A DNA stretch of 64,000 bases, taken from assembly GCF_007858285.1 (NCBI RefSeq), contig NZ_VFIL01000002.1:496001-560000 (forward strand), in the 5' to 3' direction. The stretch is from Pseudomonas brenneri. Its GTDB lineage: Bacteria; Pseudomonadota; Gammaproteobacteria; Pseudomonadales; Pseudomonadaceae. The notes under the pieces are model-generated. The model was not told where the DNA came from. It did not search any database and worked only from the letters and a program-made list of their open reading frames with translations. Below are positions 56,556-64,000 of the stretch, in pieces (positions within the stretch are counted from its first letter, which is position 1; the number at the start of each line of letters is the position of its first letter). Made by a program: the position numbers and the translations under genes.

Positions 56556-57244
56556 GAAGGCCCCAGCAGGCCACGGGCCACGCCATTGAGTTGTTCCACG
56601 GCGCGTGCGGGGGAAACCTGCAGGGGCGTGGCCAGAATCGCCGCCAGCTCGTGGGTCCGTTCGGCGGAGAGATCGGCCTGGCGCTCGGCAAAACCCAGGA
56701 TCGCCCGCTGCTCGTTCAGCTCAAGGGCAAAGGGCAGGCGCAATGCCGGGGCCTGGGGCACGTGTGGCCGGGCCAGGGGCTGCTCGCGATAAATCACCAG
56801 TGTCCCGGCCGCAATGTCGCCCAGGCGCTTGAAGTGGGGATGTTGCAGGCAACTGATGGCGCCGAGGAAGTAGCCGAACGGCAACATATCGACAAAGCGC
56901 AGCAGGTTGCGGATCAAGGAGGCGGACCAGCCAATGGGCGTGCCGTCATCCTGTACCACGCGCAGGCCCATGATCTGCTTGCCCGGTGAACAGCCCTGGT
57001 TAAGCACTTCGAACAGCACCATGTACCACCAACTGACGAGAAACAGCAGGATCGAGCCGAGGCCGATGCCCAGGTTGCCGAGAAACGCCAGGGCGATGAA
57101 CAGGATGCCGAGGATCAGGCCGCGCAGTCCCAGGTCGAAACCGAATGCCAGTGCCCGGGGCATCAGCCCGGCGGGGCGCAAGGGCAGGTCGATACCTTCG
57201 GGGGTCTCGATCTGGTAGCGAGTGTCCAATGGGGCGGTGGGCAT
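56552..57244 (-). CDS. RDD-family membrane protein, first gene of the MoxR operon
   Basis: 230 residues from ATG 57244 (AGGGA 5 bases upstream); ATG at 57280 also has a fair site (GAGG) and would give 242. The RDD signature is visible: RALAFGFDLGLRGLILG (helix 1), GNLGIGLGSILLFLVSWWYMVLFE (helix 2), GCSPGKQIMGLRV (third segment). Function is not known; RDD proteins are small three-helix membrane proteins. It starts the operon that continues RDD, SpoIIM, DUF4129, DUF4350, MoxR, DUF58, all overlapping or within a few bases. Confidence 0.85.
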   Translation of the reverse strand: MPTAPLDTRYQIETPEGIDLPLRPAGLMPRALAFGFDLGLRGLILGILFIALAFLGNLGIGLGSILLFLVSWWYMVLFEVLNQGCSPGKQIMGLRVVQDDGTPIGWSASLIRNLLRFVDMLPFGYFLGAISCLQHPHFKRLGDIAAGTLVIYREQPLARPHVPQAPALRLPFALELNEQRAILGFAERQADLSAERTHELAAILATPLQVSPARAVEQLNGVARGLLGPS

Positions 57245-57454
57245 TGCGTTCCCTGGCAGTGCGGCGTGGCTGGGCATGGGCAACCTCATCGGCTGGCCGG
57301 CAAGTTGAGAGGCCGATGCTAGCAGTGTCGTCGCTGGAAGTAACACCAGAAAATGCGCCAAGGTTTCACTGAATGTTTATCCAGTGCACATGGCGCTAGC
57401 CCCGAGCGGCGTCCAGCGCCTAGACTTTGTCGGTCTTCAGCACAGGAATAGCCC

Positions 57455-58882
57455 GTGACCTCGATCTTCTGGTACGACTATGAAACCACCGGCATCAACC
57501 CACGCAGCGACCGCCCGCTGCAGGTCGCCGGGATTCGCACCGACCTTGACCTCAATGAGATAGGGCCGCCGGTCAACCTCTATTGCCAGCCCAGCGAGGA
57601 TATCCTGCCGCACCCGGCTGCGTGCATGATCACTGGCATTACCCCCGGCCAACTGGCGGAAAAAGGCCTGGCCGAAGCCGATTTCATGACGCGGGTGCAT
57701 GCCGAACTGGCGGCCCCCGGCACCTGCGGCGCGGGTTACAACACCCTGCGTTTCGACGATGAAATGACTCGCTACAGTTTGTATCGCAACTTTTTCGACC
57801 CTTATGCGCGGGAATGGCAGGGCGGAAACAGCCGTTGGGACTTGATCGATGTGATGCGCACGGCTTATGCCCTGCGTCCCGACGGCATCGTCTGGCCCGA
57901 GCAGGACGGGCACGTGACCCTCAAGCTGGAGCGCTTGACGGCGGCCAATGGGATCGACCATGGCCAGGCTCACGAGGCCTTGGCCGACGTGCGTGCCACC
58001 ATCGCCTTGGCGCGCCTGGTCCGGGACAAGCAACCCAAGTTGTACGAGTGGTTGTTTCAACTGCGCAGCAAGCAGCGGGTCATGGATCAAATCCGCCTGT
58101 TGCAGCCTATGGTGCATATTTCCGGGCGTTTCTCCGCCGAACGCCATTACCTGGGGGTCGTCCTGCCGCTGGCGTGGCATCCGCGCAATCGCAACGCGTT
58201 GATTGTCTGTGACCTGGGGCTCGACCCGCAGGGGTTGCTGGACCTGGATGCCGAAACCCTGCGCCAGCGTCTGTATACCCGACGCGATGAGTTGGCCGAA
58301 GGTGAGTTGCCGGTGCCGCTCAAACTAATACACATCAATCGTTGCCCGGTGGTTGCGCCGCTGAGTGTGTTGCGGGCACAAGACCAGCAGCGCTTGAATC
58401 TGGACATGAGTGAATATCAGGCCCGGGCACTGCGGCTAACTGACGCACAGGAACTTTGGCAGGATAAATTGCCAGCGATTTATGCCGAAGAAGATTTCGC
58501 TGCCAGCACCGACCCGGAGCAACAGCTCTACGATGGTTTTATTGGTGATCGGGATCGGCGGTTATGTGAACAAGTCCGGACTGCGGAGCCTGCGCAATTA
58601 GCACGCCAGCAGTGGCCTTTTGATGATCATCGTTTGCCGGAATTATTGTTTCGCTATCGTGCCCGTAACTTTGCGTACACCTTGGACGATGAAGAGCAAC
58701 AACGCTGGAAACTATTCTGTCAGCAACGCTTGTCAGACGCGGATTACGGTGCGCCCAATACCCTTGAGAGTTTCAATAAAGCCAGGCTTGAATTGGACGT
58801 TAGTGCTACATCGTTTCAGCGTCAGGTACTGGATGAATGGCAGGAATATGCTGACGCTTTACGCCAGCGCCTGAGTCTGTAA
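57455..58882 (+). CDS. sbcB: Exodeoxyribonuclease I
   Basis: 475 residues from GTG 57455. DEDDh exonuclease: D8 and E10 in FWYDYETTG, the second acid in RFDDEMTR (about residue 107) and H-x4-D in HGQAHEALADVR (about 173-181). The C-terminal SH3-like and helical ExoI extension matches the family length. It degrades single-stranded DNA 3' to 5' and suppresses recombination by RecBCD-independent routes. It is divergent from the RDD operon and converges with mvaT at a bidirectional terminator. Position beside mvaT resembles PA4316/PA4315. Confidence 0.95.
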   Translation: MTSIFWYDYETTGINPRSDRPLQVAGIRTDLDLNEIGPPVNLYCQPSEDILPHPAACMITGITPGQLAEKGLAEADFMTRVHAELAAPGTCGAGYNTLRFDDEMTRYSLYRNFFDPYAREWQGGNSRWDLIDVMRTAYALRPDGIVWPEQDGHVTLKLERLTAANGIDHGQAHEALADVRATIALARLVRDKQPKLYEWLFQLRSKQRVMDQIRLLQPMVHISGRFSAERHYLGVVLPLAWHPRNRNALIVCDLGLDPQGLLDLDAETLRQRLYTRRDELAEGELPVPLKLIHINRCPVVAPLSVLRAQDQQRLNLDMSEYQARALRLTDAQELWQDKLPAIYAEEDFAASTDPEQQLYDGFIGDRDRRLCEQVRTAEPAQLARQQWPFDDHRLPELLFRYRARNFAYTLDDEEQQRWKLFCQQRLSDADYGAPNTLESFNKARLELDVSATSFQRQVLDEWQEYADALRQRLSL

Positions 58883-58905
58883 TCGGCACTTTATAAAAGA
58901 CGGCA

Positions 58906-58939
58906 ATAAAAAAACGCCAGCGAACTGGCGTTTTTTATT
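58906..58939. terminator. Bidirectional terminator between sbcB and mvaT
   Basis: AAAAAAACGCCAGC pairs with CTGGCGTTTTTT around GAA (7 bp plus A/T tails on both sides). It serves both convergent genes. Confidence 0.92.
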
Positions 58940-58971
58940 GTGTCGCGAATCAGGTGGCGACCTGGCGAGCC

Positions 58972-59346
58972 TTAGCCCAGCAGGGTAGCCCAGCCTTCAA
59001 CCACGTCACCGCCCCACTTGGCTTTCCACTCTTTCAGAGTCTTGTGGTTGCCACCTTTGGTTTCAATCACTTCGCCGTTGTGCGGGTTTTTGTATTGCTT
59101 GACCTTGCGCGCGCGCTTGGTGCCGGTAACTTTTACCGCGCCGCGTGGTGCTTTAACTTTCGATTCCGGATCCAGCAGCGCGATGATGTCACGCAGGGAT
59201 TTGGAGTACTCACCCATCAGGGTGCGCAGTTTGCCTTCGAATTCCAGCTCGGTTTGCAGTTTGTCGTCTTGGGACAGGTTCTTCAAACGGGCTTGCAGCT
59301 CTTTGATAGCTTCTTCGGTGGCACGGTATTCGTTGATCAGGGACAT
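58972..59346 (-). CDS. mvaT: H-NS-like xenogeneic silencer MvaT
   Basis: 124 residues from ATG 59346 (AGG about 9 bases upstream); a frame to 59424 exists but the N-terminus SLINEYRATEEAIKELQ is the known MvaT start. The N-terminal half (about 1-60) is the coiled-coil oligomerisation region; the C-terminal half has a basic linker (KVTGTKRARKVK) and the AT-pincer element (KGGNHKTLKEWKAKWG). It binds AT-rich DNA and silences acquired genes. The promoter at 59393-59421 is itself AT-rich, so autoregulation is likely. Confidence 0.95.
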   Translation of the reverse strand: MSLINEYRATEEAIKELQARLKNLSQDDKLQTELEFEGKLRTLMGEYSKSLRDIIALLDPESKVKAPRGAVKVTGTKRARKVKQYKNPHNGEVIETKGGNHKTLKEWKAKWGGDVVEGWATLLG

Positions 59347-59697
59347 GTGGACTACCTTATGCGGGGCGCTGAGGGACAGGGATAGTGGCCTAATAATAGT
59401 CAGACAGTTTCCCCAAGTAAACATTTAAGCTCGGTTTTATGTAATTTACTTTGCTTGTTTGTAGGGAAGGTGGGAGTGAGTGCATTATTTAGTGCGTACA
59501 AGCGGCTAAAGATATTCTCATTAAATCTTGGCTAATTGCCGTAACAGATGCTCGTGTTGACATAATGCTCAGGTAAAAACCGTACGCAGTTTAGGGACAC
59601 CGCAAGGAATCGCTCGAATAAGCGTTGAGGAATACTGCAGTTTTTCTACGGTGTCGCTAGAATGGCGGCCTTTGCGAAGTTCTGGAGTTTGCCCCTA
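59347..59697. other. 351-base region between mvaT and purU
   Basis: Contains the mvaT promoter (listed separately), AT-rich sequence with inverted arms AAGTAAA/TTTACTT (59415-59421, 59445-59451), and upstream of purU a weak inverted repeat GACACCG/CGGTGTC (59596-59602, 59649-59655). I see no ORF and no RNA gene that I can name. Confidence 0.6.
59393..59421 (-). promoter_or_regulatory. Sigma-70 promoter of mvaT
   Basis: On the minus strand TTTACT (-35, 4/6), 17 bases, TATTAT (-10, 5/6). The expected start is near 59386, a leader of about 40 bases to the ATG at 59346. Confidence 0.65.
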
Positions 59698-60546
<849 letters not shown>

Positions 60547-60567
60547 TCGACTGTTTTTAGTTGAAGC

Positions 60568-60608
60568 AAAAAGGGCCTGGGCGTTAAATCACCCAGGCCC
60601 TTTTTTAT
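60568..60608 (+). terminator. Terminator of purU
   Basis: AAAAAGGGCCTGGGCG pairs with CACCCAGGCCCTTTTTT around TTAAAT, with a terminal T run. Confidence 0.93.
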
Positions 60609-60633
60609 TGGTGTCAACTGCGAGGATCGAACG

Positions 60634-60840
60634 ATGAGTGATCCCCTGGATAAAGCCACTTCCCGAGCACCTGCCACGTTGGGCGAGGGCTGTTTGAGCC
60701 GCTATGACCCGGATGCCCTGGGTACCGAGGATGGCACGGACTTTCCGGATGCTGCGCGATTGTGGGAGCAATTGCAGGAAGAGTCGGAGCCGCCCGACAA
60801 GCCCGGCCCGGCCGCAATGCCGGGCAACAAAGCAGGTTGA
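60634..60840 (+). CDS. Small hypothetical acidic protein
   Basis: 68 residues from ATG 60634 with GAGGA 7 bases upstream. Acidic and proline-rich towards the end (EESEPPDKPGP), no helix-rich domain or signal peptide, and no family that I recognise. It starts 25 bases after the purU terminator, so it needs read-through or a promoter hidden in that short gap; I see none. It may be real because the ribosome site and codon use are good. Confidence 0.5.
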   Translation: MSDPLDKATSRAPATLGEGCLSRYDPDALGTEDGTDFPDAARLWEQLQEESEPPDKPGPAAMPGNKAG

Positions 60841-60863
60841 ATGTAGGAGCAGTGTGTTCGGGT

Positions 60864-62753
60864 TCAGATACGGAAGCTGCCCACCAGTTGTTTCAGGCGC
60901 GCCGCTTGTTGCTCCAGGTCGGAGCAGGCACGCAAGGTCGACTGCAGGTTTTCCACGCCTTCCTGATTGAGCGTATTGATTTCGGTGATATCGATGTTGA
61001 TCGATTCCACCACCGAGGTCTGTTCCTCGGTAGCGGTGGCCACCGATTGGTTCATACCGTCGATTTCACCGATACGCTGGGTCACGCTGCTCAGGCGTTC
61101 GCCTGCCAGGTTGGCGATTTCCACACTGTCGAGGCTGTGGCGCTGGCTTTCGCTCATGGTACTGACCGAGTCCCGGGCGCCGACTTGCAGCTCCTCGATC
61201 ATCTTTTGCACCTGTTGCGCCGACTCTTGCGTGCGATGGGCCAGGTTGCGCACTTCGTCGGCCACGACCGCAAACCCGCGCCCGGCTTCCCCGGCACGCG
61301 CAGCCTCAATCGCCGCGTTGAGTGCCAGCAGGTTGGTTTGCTGGGAAATACTGGTGATCACTTCGAGGATCTGCCCGATATTCACGGTTTTGCTGTTGAG
61401 TGCCTCGATATTGCTGCTGGAGGCGCTGATCATCTCGGACAGTTGCGTCATGGCCTTGATATTGCGCTCCACCACTTGCTGGCCATCTTCGGCCAGGTGG
61501 CGTGCATCGCTGGCCTGGTGCGAGGCCTGGGCGGCGTTACGGGCAATTTCCTGGGCTGCGGCACCCAGTTGGTTGATGGCTGCCGCGACACTGTTGGTGC
61601 GGTTGGCCTGTTCGTCAGAGTTGACCATCGACGAGTTGGAGGCACTGACCACGCGTAATGCCACTTCATTGACCTGGCCGGTGGCGGAGGACACTTCGCG
61701 AATAGACGTGTGAATCCGCTCCACAAAGCGATTGAAGGCTTTGGCGAGAATGCCGAACTCGTCGTGGTTCTGGATATTGAGGCGGCGCGTCAGGTCGCCT
61801 TCGCCATCGGCGATGTCTTCCATGGCGCGGGTCATGACGTGCAGCGGTTGCAGCAACACGCGGATCAGCATGCCCAGCAACGCGATGATGATCGCCACGG
61901 CAATCACGGTGGCGATGATGGCAGAAGTGCGGAATTCGCTGAGCATTGCGAAGGACTTGTCTTTATCTACCGACAGACCGATATACCAGTTCACTGACGG
62001 TAAGCCCTTGATCGGGGCGAAGGTGACGATGCGGGTTTTGCCATCGACCGCAATTTCACTGAAGTCAGCGCTGATTTTCAGGGATTGATTCGGGTAAACC
62101 TCGCTCAAGGTTTTCATCACCAGGGTTTTATCCGGGTGGACCAGGATCTTGCCGTCGGCGCTGACCAGAAACGCATAACCCATGCCGCCGAAGTCCAGGG
62201 CACCAATATTATCGACCAGGGTCTGCAGGCTCAGGTCACCACCTACCACGCCGACACTTTGTCCGGCCTTGCTGCTGGGCGTGGCGATGGAAATGATCAG
62301 TTGGCCGGTGGCTGCATCAATATAGGGTTCGGTCAGGGTCGAGCCATTGCTGGCCTGGGCGCCTTTGTACCAGGGACGCACGCGTGGGTCGAAGCCGTCG
62401 GGCATCTTGGCATCGGGGCGAATAGTGAAGCCGCCTTGGCTGTCCCCCAGGTAGGTGGCCATGAACGACGATGTCAGGGCTTTCTGTTCCAGCAAGCTGG
62501 CGACAACGGCCGGCTCGGGATTGATGGCGATGTTCTGGGCGGCGTTCTCCACCAGCACAATGCGCCCGGCCAGCCAGCTCTGGATATTACTGGCGGTGAC
62601 ATCACCCATTTCATGTAGATAATTGTCTAGGTCGTCGCGAATCGCGTTACGTTGCAGATAGTCGTTGTATAACGTGAACAACGCAAAAGCGGCAATGACG
62701 ATAAGGGCGGCTGCAAGCAGGATTTTGTGGCTGAAGCGCAGATTTTTATTCAT
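60864..62753 (-). CDS. Methyl-accepting chemotaxis protein, PctA-like amino-acid receptor
   Basis: 629 residues, the length of PctA of P. aeruginosa, and in the matching neighbourhood (mvaT, purU on one side, the DUF853 ATPase on the other). A helix at about 10-30, a dCache sensor (about 35-275), helix (about 280-300), HAMP and a signalling hairpin ([20 protein letters not shown]). The sensor carries the amino-acid-binding pattern of dCache_1AA receptors: RPWYKGAQA (about 126-134), TEPYID and VVGGDLS (Asp about 173). It likely mediates attraction to L-amino acids. It ends in SFRI with no NWETF tail. Confidence 0.91.
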   Translation of the reverse strand: MNKNLRFSHKILLAAALIVIAAFALFTLYNDYLQRNAIRDDLDNYLHEMGDVTASNIQSWLAGRIVLVENAAQNIAINPEPAVVASLLEQKALTSSFMATYLGDSQGGFTIRPDAKMPDGFDPRVRPWYKGAQASNGSTLTEPYIDAATGQLIISIATPSSKAGQSVGVVGGDLSLQTLVDNIGALDFGGMGYAFLVSADGKILVHPDKTLVMKTLSEVYPNQSLKISADFSEIAVDGKTRIVTFAPIKGLPSVNWYIGLSVDKDKSFAMLSEFRTSAIIATVIAVAIIIALLGMLIRVLLQPLHVMTRAMEDIADGEGDLTRRLNIQNHDEFGILAKAFNRFVERIHTSIREVSSATGQVNEVALRVVSASNSSMVNSDEQANRTNSVAAAINQLGAAAQEIARNAAQASHQASDARHLAEDGQQVVERNIKAMTQLSEMISASSSNIEALNSKTVNIGQILEVITSISQQTNLLALNAAIEAARAGEAGRGFAVVADEVRNLAHRTQESAQQVQKMIEELQVGARDSVSTMSESQRHSLDSVEIANLAGERLSSVTQRIGEIDGMNQSVATATEEQTSVVESINIDITEINTLNQEGVENLQSTLRACSDLEQQAARLKQLVGSFRI

Positions 62754-62946
62754 GGCTTGTCGTGTCCGCTAAGGTCTTAATGTCCGAGGCGCATTCTTGT
62801 GTAGGCGCGCAAAATGGCAGCGATAAAAAAACTGTGATATTTCCATTTGGTGTGTGGGAATTATCTGTTCTGTTTTAAGGACTTTTCTGGTCTCCGCTTT
62901 GTCTGTATCGACCGTGCAGCGCTAAAGATTAACCATGGGTGACAAA

Positions 62947-64000
62947 ATGCCTGACTCCTCGCAACTTCTTATTGGCGCAGATCTCGAAGGCCAACCCATT
63001 GCCCAGGCCATGCGCCTGGCTAATCGCCATGGCCTGATCGCCGGCGCCACCGGCACGGGCAAGACCGTGACCTTGCAACGGCTGGCGGAGGCGTTCAGTG
63101 ATGCTGGCGTCGCGGTGTTCGCCGCCGATATCAAGGGTGACCTGTGTGGCCTGGGCGCCGCAGGCAATCCCCAGGGCAAGGTGGCCGAGCGTATCGCCGG
63201 CATGCCGTTCCTTAATTACGCGCCTAAGGCGTATCCGGTAACACTGTGGGATATCCACGGTCAGTCCGGTCATCCGCTTCGTACAACCTTGAGTGAAATG
63301 GGCCCGTTGCTGCTGGGCAGCCTATTGGAGCTGACCGACAGCCAGCAGTCGACGTTGTATGCCGCCTTTAAGGTGGCGGATCGCGAGGGCTTGCTGCTGC
63401 TGGACCTCAAGGACCTCAAGGCCCTGCTCAATCACCTCAAGTTCAACCCAGAACTGCTGGGTGATGACGCGGCCTTGATGACGACCGGCTCCAGCCAGGC
63501 TTTGCTGCGTCGCCTGGCCGTGCTGGAACAGCAGGGCGCAGAAGCCCTGTTCGGCGAGCCGGCGTTGCAATTGGAAGACATTCTGCAGCCGGCCAGCGAC
63601 GGGCGTGGACGCATTCATCTGCTGGATGCCAGCCGTCTGGTACACGAGTCGCCAAAAGTCTATGCGACCTTCCTGTTGTGGTTACTGGCCGAGTTGTTCG
63701 AGCAATTGCCGGAGCGCGGCGATGCCGACAAGCCGCTGCTGGCGCTGTTTTTCGACGAGGCGCATTTGCTGTTCGCCGATACGCCCAAGGCGTTGCAGGA
63801 CCGTCTGGAGCAAGTGGTGCGGCTGATTCGCTCCAAAGGCGTGGGGGTGTATTTTGTCACCCAGTCGCCAGGCGATCTGCCGGACAACGTGCTGGCGCAA
63901 CTGGGTCTACGGATCCAGCATGGCCTGCGCGCGTTCACGACCAAGGAACAAAAATCCCTGCGGGCGGTGGCTGATGGCTTCCGACCTAACCCGGCGTTCG
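62947..64000 (+). CDS. HerA-like DUF853 (YjgR-type) ATPase, 3' end beyond window
   Basis: The frame stays open to the window end. ATG 62947 has GGTG 5 bases upstream; ATG 62935 is in frame and possible. Visible: Walker A GATGTGKT (about residue 35-42), a long insert, Walker B LLALFFDEAHLLF (about 270-282), then a sensor-like FVTQSPGDLPD. The family (DUF853, bipolar helicase-type HerA fold) is of unknown role; a DNA-translocase activity is inferred. At the P. aeruginosa locus as I recall it a similar gene lies between pctA and pctC. Confidence 0.85.
   Translation, partial: MPDSSQLLIGADLEGQPIAQAMRLANRHGLIAGATGTGKTVTLQRLAEAFSDAGVAVFAADIKGDLCGLGAAGNPQGKVAERIAGMPFLNYAPKAYPVTLWDIHGQSGHPLRTTLSEMGPLLLGSLLELTDSQQSTLYAAFKVADREGLLLLDLKDLKALLNHLKFNPELLGDDAALMTTGSSQALLRRLAVLEQQGAEALFGEPALQLEDILQPASDGRGRIHLLDASRLVHESPKVYATFLLWLLAELFEQLPERGDADKPLLALFFDEAHLLFADTPKALQDRLEQVVRLIRSKGVGVYFVTQSPGDLPDNVLAQLGLRIQHGLRAFTTKEQKSLRAVADGFRPNPAF

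Overview
This window is chromosomal DNA of a fluorescent pseudomonad, most likely the Pseudomonas fluorescens group. The evidence is the high-GC coding style, the Pseudomonas-specific proteins (ColRS, MvaT, MexVW-like pumps, PctA-like receptor, PigA-type heme oxygenase), gene orders that match what I recall of the P. aeruginosa chromosome in several blocks, and scattered TGTAGGAGC/TGTGGGAGC REP doublets. Almost all of it is core-genome sequence. I see no prophage, insertion sequence, CRISPR array, tRNA or rRNA.

Layout. 1-8.1 kb: groES (4 bases short at the window edge), groL, an LTA-synthase-like membrane phosphotransferase, and the colRS metal-sensing two-component system followed by a methyltransferase, a WapQ/InaA-type LPS kinase and a 75-residue membrane peptide. 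8.3-16.8 kb: two tandem MexVW-like RND pump pairs without an outer-membrane channel. 17-20.7 kb: an operon of a diheme DUF1111 lipoprotein, an imelysin lipoprotein and a DUF1513 protein, probably linked to iron. 20.8-24.2 kb: a nitroreductase, a large chemoreceptor and a DUF454 protein. 24.4-29.4 kb: a heme-uptake locus (PigA-type heme oxygenase, STN-containing TonB receptor, FecR-like anti-sigma, FecI-like sigma factor) with a clear Fur box ahead of the sigma gene. 29.6-35.8 kb: the Entner-Doudoroff block gap/edd-glk-gltR-gltS with two HexR operators between gap and edd. 35.8-39.3 kb: an AraC regulator, small enzymes and a four-repeat COG4705 membrane protein. 39.4-44 kb: an alpha-ketoglutarate (MHS) permease with MifSR-like regulators, a sigma-54 promoter and two palindromic enhancer sites. 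44.3-50.6 kb: class I fumarase, ferredoxin reductase, enoyl-CoA hydratase, pykA, a lipoprotein and a PilZ protein. 50.6-57.2 kb: a six-gene RDD/SpoIIM/DUF4129/DUF4350/MoxR/DUF58 operon. 57.4-64 kb: sbcB, mvaT, purU, a small ORF, a PctA-like chemoreceptor and the start of a HerA/DUF853 ATPase.

How parts fit together. The most coherent signal is a candidate ColR regulon: boxes resembling the ColR motif as I remember it lie upstream of the LTA-synthase-like gene, the colS-distal envelope operon and, 32 kb away, the COG4705 gene. This suggests a metal-stress envelope response. The kgtP-mifRS promoter, the heme signalling locus and the HexR-controlled glucose block are each readable as complete regulatory circuits. 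Start codons were chosen from Shine-Dalgarno spacing and family N-termini. No database search was possible, so family names rest on recognition of motifs and on synteny recalled from memory.
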